Shown in pieces: positions 16,777-24,379 of a stretch of DNA of 64,000 nucleotides. Position 1 is the stretch's first letter. The number at the start of each line of letters is the position of its first letter. A program made the position numbers and the translations under genes. This DNA comes from Nocardia amamiensis (GTDB lineage Bacteria > Actinomycetota > Actinomycetes > Mycobacteriales > Mycobacteriaceae): NCBI RefSeq assembly GCF_015477605.1, contig NZ_JADLQX010000019.1, forward strand, positions 85,049 to 149,048. The letters run 5' to 3'. Under the pieces are notes generated by a model. The model made no database searches. It worked only from the letters and a program-made list of their open reading frames with translations, and was not told where the DNA came from.

Positions 16777-18236
16777 ACCACGAGCCGGAACCGCAGTACG
16801 GCGACGACGAGCGCCGTGGCGGCGCGCGGCTCGGCTCCGGGCCGTCCCCGGTGGAACTGGCCGAGATGGCGCTGGTCGAGGCGGAACTCGACCAGCGCTG
16901 GCCGGAGACCAAGATCGAGCCGTCGCTCACCAGGATCGCCACGCTGATGGACCTGCTCGGCTCGCCGCAGCAGAGCTATCCGGCGATCCACGTCGCAGGC
17001 ACCAACGGCAAGACCTCGGTGACCAGGATGATCGACGCGCTGCTCACCGCCCTGCACCGGCGCACCGGCCGGATCACCAGCCCGCACCTGCAGCTGGCGA
17101 CCGAGCGGATCAGCATCGACAACGCGCCGATCTCGCCGGCGAAGTACGTGGAGCTCTACCGCGAACTGCTGCCGTACGTCGAGATGATCGACAAGCAGTC
17201 GGCGGCCGCGGGTGGCCCGGCGATGAGCAAGTTCGAGGTGCTCACCGGTATGGCGTTCGCCGCCTTCGCCGAGGCGCCGGTCGATGTCGCGGTCGTCGAG
17301 ACCGGCATGGGCGGCGCCTGGGACGCCACCAATGTGATCGACGGCCAAGTCGCGGTGGTCACTCCGATCGGCCTGGACCACATGGAATATCTCGGCCCGG
17401 ACCTGGCCTCCATCGCGAAGGAGAAGGCCGGGATCATCAAACGCGCCCCGGAGAGCTTGGTGCCGCGCGACAACGTCGCGGTGATCGCGGAGCAGGAGCC
17501 GGAGGCGATGGAGGCGCTGCTGCGCCGCGCGGTCGAGGTGGACGCCGCGGTCGCGCGCGAGGGCGCCGAGTTCCGCGTACTCGCCCGCCAGATCGCGGTC
17601 GGCGGGCAGCAGCTCGAGTTGCAGGGTCTCGGCGGGGTGTACGACGAGATCTTCCTGCCGCTGCACGGCGAGCACCAGGCACGCAACGCGGTGCTCGCGC
17701 TCGCCGCGGTGGAGGCGTTCTTCGGCGCGGGCGCGCAGCGCCAGCTCGACGTCGAGGCCGTCCGAGCCGGTTTCGCGAGCGTGACCAGCCCGGGCCGGCT
17801 CGAGCGCGTCCGCAGTGCGCCGACCATCTTCATCGACGCCGCGCACAACCCGGCGGGCGCTCGGGCGCTGGCCGCGACGCTCACCGACGAGTTCGACTTC
17901 CGCAAGCTGGTCGGCGTGATCGCGGTGCTCGGCGACAAGGACGCCGAGGGCATCCTGGCCGCGCTGGAGCCGGTGTTCGACGAGATCGTCGTCACCACCA
18001 ACGGCTCGCCGCGCGCGCTGGACGTGGAGACCCTGGCGGATCTCGCGGTACAGCGGTTCGGCGACGAGCGCGTGGTCACCGCGACCACGCTGCCGGACGC
18101 GCTGGAGACCGCGATCGCCATGGCCGAGGAAGTCGGCGAACAGGGCGAGATGGTGTCCGGCGCGGGCGTCGTCGTGACCGGCTCGGTGGTGACCGCGGGC
18201 GCGACCCGCGCGCTGTTCGGAAAGGACCCCGCATGA
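16773..18236 (+). CDS. folC: Dihydrofolate/folylpolyglutamate synthase
   Basis: A 487-residue ATP-dependent ligase of the Mur ligase family that adds glutamate to dihydropteroate and folates. The P-loop 'VAGTNGKTSVTRMI' lies at residues about 73-86, and 'VVETGMGGAWDATNVID' and the C-terminal 'FIDAAHNPAGARALA' are family signatures. It has a slightly longer N-terminus than the E. coli enzyme, as in other actinobacteria. It is followed by a linker frame and the DUF4233 gene, the same order as in M. tuberculosis. Confidence 0.95.
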   Translation: MNHEPEPQYGDDERRGGARLGSGPSPVELAEMALVEAELDQRWPETKIEPSLTRIATLMDLLGSPQQSYPAIHVAGTNGKTSVTRMIDALLTALHRRTGRITSPHLQLATERISIDNAPISPAKYVELYRELLPYVEMIDKQSAAAGGPAMSKFEVLTGMAFAAFAEAPVDVAVVETGMGGAWDATNVIDGQVAVVTPIGLDHMEYLGPDLASIAKEKAGIIKRAPESLVPRDNVAVIAEQEPEAMEALLRRAVEVDAAVAREGAEFRVLARQIAVGGQQLELQGLGGVYDEIFLPLHGEHQARNAVLALAAVEAFFGAGAQRQLDVEAVRAGFASVTSPGRLERVRSAPTIFIDAAHNPAGARALAATLTDEFDFRKLVGVIAVLGDKDAEGILAALEPVFDEIVVTTNGSPRALDVETLADLAVQRFGDERVVTATTLPDALETAIAMAEEVGEQGEMVSGAGVVVTGSVVTAGATRALFGKDPA

Positions 18237-18388
18237 ACCGCCAGCAGGCCCGGAGGCGGCAGCGGAATGTGACGACGCAGGGTCGCGGTCCTGCCGACAA
18301 GGGATGCAGCCTGAGCGGTCAGGGCCGGAAGCGGCAGCGGAGTGCGACCACGCGGGGTCGCGTTTCGGCCGGAAGGGATACAGCATGA
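18233..18388 (+). CDS. 51-aa linker frame between folC and the DUF4233 gene
   Basis: A frame whose ATG overlaps the folC stop (ATGA, 18233-18236) and whose TGA overlaps the next start (ATGA, 18385-18388). It is entirely repeat-derived and rich in Arg, Gln and Gly. If translated it would carry ribosomes from folC to the DUF4233 gene without re-initiating at a ribosome site. It may just be a GC-rich open frame. Confidence 0.3.
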   Translation: MNRQQARRRQRNVTTQGRGPADKGCSLSGQGRKRQRSATTRGRVSAGRDTA

Positions 18389-18389
18389 G
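18251..18389 (+). repeat. Imperfect direct repeat, about 65 bp, two copies
   Basis: Copy 1 (18251-18315) and copy 2 (18325-18389) share CGG[A]AGCGGCAGCGGA.TG.GAC.ACGC.GGGTCGCG and the tail AAGGGAT.CAGC.TGAG. The second copy ends in the ATGAG of the DUF4233 start codon, so duplication could have created or moved that start. Confidence 0.7.
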
Positions 18390-18801
18390 TGAACCCGCCG
18401 ACCAAGGGGAGCGGCCGGTGCCGCCGCCCGCGACCGATCCGTGGAAGGGCTTCCGCGGGGTGATGGCGGGCACCTTGGTGCTCGAGGCGATCGTCGTACT
18501 GCTCGCGCTGCCCGTGGTCGCCGACGTCGGGGGCGGGGTGACCTGGCTGTCCGGCACCTACCTCGTCGCGCTCGCGGTGGTGATGTTCCTCGGCGCCGGT
18601 TTGCAGCGGCGGCCCTGGGCACTGCCGCTCAACCTCGCGCTGCAAGTGTTCGTTCTGCTGGGCGCGCTGATACACCTGTCCATCGGCATCATCGGCGTGG
18701 TGTTCGCCGTGGTCTGGGGCTTCATCCTGGTGCTGCGCGCCGACGTGCGGGGGCGGATGGAGAAGGGCTTGCTGCCGAGTCAGCGCATTCGCCGCGATTA
18801 G
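18385..18801 (+). CDS. DUF4233 membrane protein (Rv2446c-like)
   Basis: A 138-residue integral membrane protein with four predicted transmembrane helices (residues about 27-45, 52-70, 80-98, 100-118) and a proline-rich N-terminus. This family sits between folC and ndk across Mycobacteriales; its function is unknown. ATG 18385 is supported by GGAAGGGA at 18370-18377, 7 nt upstream. In-frame sequence before it is repeat DNA. Confidence 0.85.
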   Translation: MSEPADQGERPVPPPATDPWKGFRGVMAGTLVLEAIVVLLALPVVADVGGGVTWLSGTYLVALAVVMFLGAGLQRRPWALPLNLALQVFVLLGALIHLSIGIIGVVFAVVWGFILVLRADVRGRMEKGLLPSQRIRRD

Positions 18802-19016
18802 CTGTCGTCGCGGCGATCGCCCCGGCGCCTCGGAGCGCGCCGGGGTGCTCGTCCCGGCCTGATTGTCTTGCGTGCCGTGCCGTGCCGCCTTGTCAGAACG
18901 TGAGCCCCGATCGGCACAAGAGCCTGGGCGACCGGCCCAGGCCCACATGGTGCGGCGCGCGGAACGAGCCGGAGCCCGACCGCTGGTGCGGCGTCCGGAA
19001 GGTTGCCCGTTAGGCG

Positions 19017-19062
19017 TACCTCCGCCTTCGCTCCGGCCGTGAGCTGGGCTGAGGACGGACAA
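19017..19062 (+). repeat. Single partial copy of the dispersed repeat
   Basis: GCGTACCTCCGCCTTCGCTC followed by diverged sequence ending in GAGGACGGAC matches the 69-bp unit at 11022. It lies immediately upstream of the ndk promoter. Confidence 0.7.
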
Positions 19063-19072
19063 CTGCGTCCTT

Positions 19073-19078
19073 TATGCT
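19073..19078 (+). promoter_or_regulatory. ndk -10 box TATGCT
   Basis: TATGCT lies 7 nt before the GTG at 19086. The ATG at 19074 is part of this hexamer, so it is promoter rather than start codon, and the mRNA is probably leaderless. Confidence 0.6.
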
Positions 19079-19085
19079 GAGCGCC

Positions 19086-19502
19086 GTGACTGAGCAGACG
19101 TTGGTACTCATCAAGCCGGACGGTGTGGCCCGTGGCCTTGTCGGCGAGGTGCTGGCACGTATCGAGCGCAAGGGCCTGAAGATCGTCGCCCTCGAGCTGA
19201 AGCAGGTGTCCGACGAACTGGCCGAGGGCCACTACGCCGAGCACGCCGAGAAGCCGTTCTTCGGTTCCCTGATCGAGTTCATCACCTCGGGGCCGGTGGT
19301 CGCGGCCATCCTGGAGGGCCCGCGGGCCATCGCGGCGTTCCGGCAGATTGCCGGCGGTACCGATCCGGTCGAGAAGGCCGTCCCCGGCAGCATTCGCGGA
19401 GACTTCGCTCTCGAGACGCAGGAGAACCTGGTGCACGGGTCCGATTCACCCGAATCCGCCAAGCGCGAGATCGCCCTCTGGTTCCCGGAACTGCCCGCCT
19501 GA
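19086..19502 (+). CDS. ndk: Nucleoside diphosphate kinase
   Basis: A 138-residue enzyme transferring phosphate between NTPs and NDPs through a phosphohistidine. 'TLVLIKPDGVARG' is the N-terminal signature, and the active-site His is in 'NLVHGSDSPESAKREIALWF' (His at about residue 117). The length equals mycobacterial NDK when started at GTG 19086. Confidence 0.96.
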   Translation: MTEQTLVLIKPDGVARGLVGEVLARIERKGLKIVALELKQVSDELAEGHYAEHAEKPFFGSLIEFITSGPVVAAILEGPRAIAAFRQIAGGTDPVEKAVPGSIRGDFALETQENLVHGSDSPESAKREIALWFPELPA

Positions 19503-19604
19503 TCGGGTCTGGACCGTCGTGCCCGCGCCGTGCCGGCGCAGGGCGAACGCGTCGCGGGCCGACGGTGCCGAGCGCCGATGGCGAACGCCCGGCGCGCGAT
19601 GTGG

Positions 19605-19656
19605 GATACTGGCATCGGCTGCATTCGATGCCGACTGTTCGTGCAGGTGCGCGAAC
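19605..19656 (+). promoter_or_regulatory. Candidate rne promoter and 5' hairpin
   Basis: TGGGATACT is an extended -10 (GATACT, 19605-19610). Downstream, GTTCGTGC (19637-19644) pairs with GCGCGAAC (19649-19656) around a 4-nt loop. Transcription from here would give a leader of about 355 nt before the rne start. RNase E in other bacteria is autoregulated through its 5' leader; here this is inference only. Confidence 0.35.
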
Positions 19657-19973
19657 GAGACGTGACGAGGGCAGCCGGATGACACCGCGGTTCGATGCCG
19701 ATCATCGCTGCCACGGACAAACGGCCTGGTAATTGAGGCTCGCTGTTCGCGTCGGCACGCTGGATGAGCGCTCGACCCGTGGAGTTCAGCCATACTGCCA
19801 GGCGCCGCGTGACCAGTTAGCCCGAGCGACGAACGATCGAGGAGATAACCGGGCACGCGGGGCGAGACCACTTGACCTCGCGCCCACCGGGTGCGAGTCG
19901 AACGAACAGCGCCCCCGCGTCGGCCGCGTCACTCCCGCCGGGAGGGACGCGCCCGGGGGCCCGAGGAGACTTC

Positions 19974-22900
19974 GTGGCCGATCAAGAGCCGCTGGAAACA
20001 ACATCACAGGATGCCGAACAATTGCCGGAGCGAATCCGAGTTCACGCCCTTGCCAAGCTGCTCGGGGTAACGAGCAAGCGCATCCTGGCCAAGCTGACCG
20101 AGATGGGGGCGGACGCGCGCAGCGCGCAATCGAACGTCGACCGAGCCGTCGCGGAGTCCGTCCGCGACGCCTTGGTGCCGGTCCAGACGGACGCCGCGCC
20201 CGAGCCGGAGGAGCCGCCCGCGCCGGAGCGCACCGCCGCCGAACCGGCGGACACCGGCACCGCGCAGACGACCGAGCCCGCGCAGGAGGCGGCTGAACCT
20301 CCGGAACCCGCTCCGCAACCACAAGCCGCGACGCCTTTCGCCGCCGCAGGCGTCATCTTCTCCGCCCCGGAGGTGGTGAACGCCGAGCAGCACGCGCCGA
20401 GCGGCGGTGCGGTGCACGAGCCGACCCAGTTGTTCACCCATTCGGTGCGGCAGGAACCGGTCCCGGTTGCTCCGATGGTGTTCGAATCGGCCGCCGTCGT
20501 GCAGGCGCCGCTGTTCCTGCCGCCGGACGCCGCCGCCGCGGAAGAGGCCCGCAAGAGGCGCCGCGAGGAACGCGAGACGCGGCGCTCCGAGGAGAGCGCA
20601 CCCGAGCCCGCCGAGGACGAGACCGAGGTCGCCGAGGACGAGCGCGAGTCGTCCGACCAGCAGGGTGACGCCGAGGGCCAGCCGCGGCGCAGGCGTCGCG
20701 GCCGCCGTGGTCGTGGGCGCGGGCGCGGCGAGCAGCAGTCCGAAGGCGACAACGAGGGCGAGGAGACCGAGTCCGAAACCGAGGACGAGTCGGCCGCCGA
20801 GACCACCGAGCCCGCCGAAGCCGCGGAATCGGCCGATACCAGCGCCGCCGAGTCCGAGGACGAGGAGGGCTTACCCGAGGGTTCGAGCCGTCGTCGCCGT
20901 CGGCGTCGTCGTCGCAAGGTGGCCGGCGAATCCGGCGAGACCGAGCCCGCCGACGACGATCCGCCGAACACGGTGGTGCACGAGCGCGAGCCGCGCAACA
21001 AGGCCCGCACCCGCGTGACGGTGGACGAGGTCCAGGGCATCACGGGTTCGACCCGGCTGGAAGCCAAGCGGCAGCGCCGCCGGGACGGCCGGGAGGCAGG
21101 CCGCCGCCGTCCGCCGATCCTGACCGAGTCGGAGTTCCTGGCCCGGCGCGAGGCGGTGGACCGGGTCATGGTGGTGCGGGAGAAGTCCTTCCCGGACCAT
21201 CCGACCGCGACGCAGGTCGCGGTGCTCGAAGACAACGTCCTGGTCGAGCACTTCGTCACCAGCACCGGTTCCGCGTCCATGGTGGGCAACGTGTACCTGG
21301 GCAAGGTGCAGAATGTGCTGCCCAGCATGGAGGCGGCGTTCGTCGACATCGGCCGCGGCCGCAACGGTGTGCTCTACGCCGGTGAAGTGAACTGGGAGGC
21401 CGCCGGGCTCGGCGGCAAGGAGCGCAAGATCGAGCAGGCGCTCAAGCCGGGCGATCAGGTGCTCGTCCAGGTGAGCAAGGACCCGGTCGGTCACAAGGGC
21501 GCCCGCCTGACCACGCAGATCAGCCTGGCCGGGCGCTTCCTGGTGTACGTGCCGGGCGGCACCTCCACCGGAATCAGCCGCAAGCTGCCCGACACCGAGC
21601 GCAAGCGCCTGAAGGAGATCCTGCGCGAGATCGTGCCCGCCGACGCCGGTGTGATCATCCGCACCGCCTCCGAGGGCGTCAGCGAGACCGAGCTGGCCCG
21701 GGACGTGGACCGGCTGCAGGCCACCTGGCGCACTATCCAGCAGCAGACCGGCAAGGAGAACAACGCTCCGAAGACGCTGTACGAGGAGCCCGACCTCCTG
21801 GTCAAGGTCATCCGCGACCTGTTCAACGAGGACTTCTCCAAACTGGTCATCGAAGGCGACCGGGCCTGGAGCACGGTGGAGAAGTACATCGGCACCGTCG
21901 CGCCGGACCTGCTCGCCCGGGTCGCCCGGCACGACAACAACGGCGTCGACGTGTTCGAGGCCTACCGGATCGACGAGCAGCTGGCCAAGGCGCTGGATCG
22001 CAAGGTGTGGCTGCCCTCCGGCGGCACCCTGGTGATCGATCGCACCGAGGCCATGACGGTCATCGATGTGAACACCGGCAAGTTCACCGGTTCCGGCGGC
22101 AGCAACCTGGAGGAGACGGTCACCAGGAACAACCTGGAGGCGGCCGAGGAGATCGTGCGCCAGATGCGGCTGCGCGACATCGGCGGCATGATCGTCGTCG
22201 ACTTCATCGACATGGTCCTGGAGTCCAACCGCGACCTGGTGCTGCGCCGCCTCACCGAGGCGCTGGGCCGCGACCGCACCCGGCACCAGGTCTCCGAGGT
22301 CACCTCGCTGGGCCTGGTCCAGATGACCCGCAAGAAGCTGGGCACGGGCTTGGTCGAGGCGTTCTCCACCACCTGTGAGCACTGCCATGGCCGCGGCATC
22401 CTGGTGCACACCTACCCGGTGGAACCCGGTTCGGGCGACGAAACCGCCGGGCGGGCCCGGGAAGGCGGTTCGCGCAGGCGGCGCGGCCGGGACAAGGGTG
22501 CGGCCGCGCAGGCCCAGCCCGCCAACGGTGCCGGTCCGGCCACCGACCACGTCGACGAGGACGCCGCCGTCAAGCGGGCGCATCCGGTGGCGTTGGCGAT
22601 GGCCGCGCACCAGTCCGAGGAGACCGAGGCTGTCGAGCCCGCGGTTGTCGGCGAATCCGCCGCGGCCGCCGAAGGCGTTGCCGCCGCCGAGTCGCTGATC
22701 GAGGAGGCGGTGCACGCTGCCGTGGCGGTGCCCGCGGAGGAGCCCGAGACCGAGCCCGCCGAAGTCGTGGAGGTCATCGAGGAGGTCGAGACCGGCGAGC
22801 CCGTGGGCGCCCAGGAACCCGAGGCGGTTGCCGAGCCCGCAGAGGCCGTCGAGCCCGCTCGGGTTGCCGAGCCCGCGCAGGGTCCGGAGCCCGTCGGCGC

Positions 22901-23330
22901 TGCCGAGCCCGTGCAGGCTGCCGAGCCGGCACCGGCTGCCGAGCCCGCTCACGTCACCGAGCCCGTTCGGACCGCTGAGCCGACCCCGGCCGTCGAACCC
23001 GCACAGGCGGCGGAGCCCGCATACGCCGCCGAACCCGCTCGGACCGCGGAGCCCGCCGCGGCGGTCGCCGCGGCCGGTGCTCCGGCGGCCACCAACGGTG
23101 TGGCCGAACCGGGGCAGGTCCGCCAGGTTCGGCGCCGGAGGGTTGCTCGTTCCACCGCCGCACCGGCCGCGGACAGCTCGGGCGCGGTGTTCGTGCTGCC
23201 TACCGGTGATCAGGCGCCCGCGCCCACCATCGACTACTCCCAGCCCGAGCCGGTCGAATTGCCGCAGCGCAACCGGCCACGCAGGCGGGCGGTCGGGCGA
23301 CCGGCGGGTGCGCCGGAGTCGTCGGACTGA
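19974..23330 (+). CDS. rne: Ribonuclease E/G
   Basis: An 1118-residue endoribonuclease central to mRNA decay and rRNA processing. Residues 19-62 resemble an IF2_N-type fold ('IRVHALAKLLGVTSKRILAKLTEMG'). Residues about 65-390 are low complexity with acidic and Arg-rich blocks. The S1 domain ('VGNVYLGKVQNVLPSMEAAFVDIGRGRNGVLY') begins near 437. Catalytic aspartates are in 'VIDVNTGKFTG' and 'VVDFIDM' (about 699 and 742), and the Zn-link is 'CEHCHG' (about 801). The C-terminal 300 residues are another disordered tail with E-P-A repeats. GTG 19974 follows GAGGAG at good distance; in-frame sequence upstream is not needed. Confidence 0.95.
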   Translation: MADQEPLETTSQDAEQLPERIRVHALAKLLGVTSKRILAKLTEMGADARSAQSNVDRAVAESVRDALVPVQTDAAPEPEEPPAPERTAAEPADTGTAQTTEPAQEAAEPPEPAPQPQAATPFAAAGVIFSAPEVVNAEQHAPSGGAVHEPTQLFTHSVRQEPVPVAPMVFESAAVVQAPLFLPPDAAAAEEARKRRREERETRRSEESAPEPAEDETEVAEDERESSDQQGDAEGQPRRRRRGRRGRGRGRGEQQSEGDNEGEETESETEDESAAETTEPAEAAESADTSAAESEDEEGLPEGSSRRRRRRRRRKVAGESGETEPADDDPPNTVVHEREPRNKARTRVTVDEVQGITGSTRLEAKRQRRRDGREAGRRRPPILTESEFLARREAVDRVMVVREKSFPDHPTATQVAVLEDNVLVEHFVTSTGSASMVGNVYLGKVQNVLPSMEAAFVDIGRGRNGVLYAGEVNWEAAGLGGKERKIEQALKPGDQVLVQVSKDPVGHKGARLTTQISLAGRFLVYVPGGTSTGISRKLPDTERKRLKEILREIVPADAGVIIRTASEGVSETELARDVDRLQATWRTIQQQTGKENNAPKTLYEEPDLLVKVIRDLFNEDFSKLVIEGDRAWSTVEKYIGTVAPDLLARVARHDNNGVDVFEAYRIDEQLAKALDRKVWLPSGGTLVIDRTEAMTVIDVNTGKFTGSGGSNLEETVTRNNLEAAEEIVRQMRLRDIGGMIVVDFIDMVLESNRDLVLRRLTEALGRDRTRHQVSEVTSLGLVQMTRKKLGTGLVEAFSTTCEHCHGRGILVHTYPVEPGSGDETAGRAREGGSRRRRGRDKGAAAQAQPANGAGPATDHVDEDAAVKRAHPVALAMAAHQSEETEAVEPAVVGESAAAAEGVAAAESLIEEAVHAAVAVPAEEPETEPAEVVEVIEEVETGEPVGAQEPEAVAEPAEAVEPARVAEPAQGPEPVGAAEPVQAAEPAPAAEPAHVTEPVRTAEPTPAVEPAQAAEPAYAAEPARTAEPAAAVAAAGAPAATNGVAEPGQVRQVRRRRVARSTAAPAADSSGAVFVLPTGDQAPAPTIDYSQPEPVELPQRNRPRRRAVGRPAGAPESSD
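22820..23090 (+). repeat. Degenerate AEPAxx / VEPA repeats in RNase E tail
   Basis: About 18 imperfect hexa- to nonapeptide units of the form (A/V)-E-P-A/V-x-x run through this stretch of rne. They give an acidic, proline-rich disordered tail. The units vary in codon use, so the array is older than the QPAVE array at 3446. Confidence 0.8.
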
Positions 23331-23346
23331 GTCGTCGCTCAGGTCC

Positions 23347-23381
23347 CGTGGCCCTCGCCGGTGCGACCGGCGGGGGCCACG
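23347..23381 (+). terminator. GC-rich hairpin after rne
   Basis: CGTGGCCC-T-CGCCGGT (23347-23362) pairs with ACCGGCG-G-GGGCCACG (23366-23381), a 15-bp stem with a 3-nt loop, 16 nt after the rne stop. No T-run follows, as in many actinobacterial terminators. Confidence 0.65.
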
Positions 23382-23433
23382 TGCGTGTCGGCGGCGAACC
23401 GGTGGCGTCGGCGCGGTGTGCACCGACGCCGGT

Positions 23434-23463
23434 TTGGTCGTGGCGGTAGCCGTCCTGTAATCT
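23434..23463 (+). promoter_or_regulatory. rplU-rpmA promoter
   Basis: TTGGTC (23434-23439) and TAATCT (23458-23463) with an 18-bp spacer. A transcript would start near 23470 and carry a leader of about 190 nt before rplU. Confidence 0.5.
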
Positions 23464-23501
23464 TGGACAGTCGCTGCCCGGTGACAACATGTTTTGTCTT
23501 C

Positions 23502-23538
23502 GTGGCTCGGTTCTCGCCAGTTCGACACCGAGAGCCAC
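23502..23538 (+). promoter_or_regulatory. Structured rplU leader hairpin
   Basis: GTGGCTCGGT (23502-23511) pairs with ACCGAG-AG-CCAC (23527-23538), a 10-bp stem with a 2-nt bulge and 15-nt loop inside the rplU leader. Ribosomal protein operons are often autoregulated through leader structures; no known L21 leader motif is recognised, so this is a candidate. Confidence 0.35.
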
Positions 23539-23657
23539 CAGGCGCCGAGGCGGCGGCGATTACCAGACCAGTCGTGTGGCGGTTTCCGGTGGGATCAGTC
23601 CCGGGGAGCGCCGCGTGAGCAAGTGCCGAGCACTATAGGAAGAAGGGCAGCCGACCG

Positions 23658-23969
23658 ATGGCAACGTACGCGATCGTCAAGACCGGCGGAAAGCAGTACA
23701 AGGTCGCGGTCGGTGACCTGGTGAAGGTCGAGAAGATCGAGGGTGCGCCGGGCACCGCCGTGGCGCTGGATCCGGTCTTGGTCGTCGATGGCGCCGAGCT
23801 GACCACCGATGCCGCGAAGCTGGCCAAGGTCTCCGTGGCCGCCGAGGTGGTCGAGCAGACCAAGGGCCCGAAGATCCGCATCCACAAGTTCAAGAACAAG
23901 ACCGGCTACCACAAGCGCCAGGGTCACCGTCAGCCGCTGACGGTCCTGAAGGTCACCGGCATCAAGTAA
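23658..23969 (+). CDS. rplU: 50S ribosomal protein L21
   Basis: A 103-residue r-protein binding 23S rRNA. 'MATYAIVKTGGKQYKVAVGDLVKVEKI' is the family N-terminus and 'KTGYHKRQGHRQPLTVLKVTGI' the C-terminal signature. AGGAAGAAGGG upstream supplies the ribosome site. It is followed 22 bp later by rpmA. Confidence 0.98.
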   Translation: MATYAIVKTGGKQYKVAVGDLVKVEKIEGAPGTAVALDPVLVVDGAELTTDAAKLAKVSVAAEVVEQTKGPKIRIHKFKNKTGYHKRQGHRQPLTVLKVTGIK

Positions 23970-23991
23970 GACATCCCGAGGAGAATCAGCT

Positions 23992-24258
23992 ATGGCACAC
24001 AAGAAGGGCGCGTCCAGCTCCCGGAACGGACGCGATTCCAACGCCCAGCGACTCGGCGTCAAGCGCTTCGGCGGCCAGACGGTCAAGGCGGGCGAGATCC
24101 TGGTGCGTCAGCGCGGCACCCACTTCCACCCCGGCGTGAACGTCGGCCGTGGCGGTGACGACACCCTGTTCGCCCTCGCGGCGGGCGCGGTGGAGTTCGG
24201 CAGCAAGCGTGGACGCAAGACCGTCAACATCGTCGTCCCGGAGCCGGTTCAGGCCTGA
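23992..24258 (+). CDS. rpmA: 50S ribosomal protein L27
   Basis: An 88-residue r-protein near the peptidyl transferase centre. 'MAHKKGASSSRNGRDSNAQRLGVKRFGGQTV' is the standard start, without the cleavable extension found in Firmicutes. CGAGGAG lies 7-12 nt upstream. Confidence 0.98.
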   Translation: MAHKKGASSSRNGRDSNAQRLGVKRFGGQTVKAGEILVRQRGTHFHPGVNVGRGGDDTLFALAAGAVEFGSKRGRKTVNIVVPEPVQA

Positions 24259-24287
24259 CCGCCGAACCACTTCCGGACAACAGCGAG

Positions 24288-24320
24288 CGGGTCAGGGTCT
24301 CGAAACCCTGGCCCGTTTTT
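24288..24320 (+). terminator. Intrinsic terminator between rpmA and obgE
   Basis: CGGGTCAGGGT (24288-24298) pairs with ACCCTGGCCCG (24305-24315) with one T-G wobble and a 6-nt loop, followed at once by TTTTT. This is a textbook intrinsic terminator only 60 bp before obgE, so obgE either has its own promoter or is read through at reduced level. Confidence 0.8.
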
Positions 24321-24379
24321 CGTGTTCCCGCCACGCCGGCCCTGAGTACGACCAGTCCCGAAGGAGGATGATTCGGCGT

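Noticed and set aside
16062..18557. Long minus-strand frame across valS and folC
   Set aside because: Runs across two well-supported genes and a gene junction; composition effect.
19074..19085. ATG start for ndk at 19074
   Set aside because: It falls in the -10 hexamer and would add four non-conserved residues; GTG 19086 matches the family start.
20871..23528. Very long minus-strand open frame opposite rne
   Set aside because: Shadow of the low-complexity rne gene; Gly/Arg/Leu-rich with no conserved motif.
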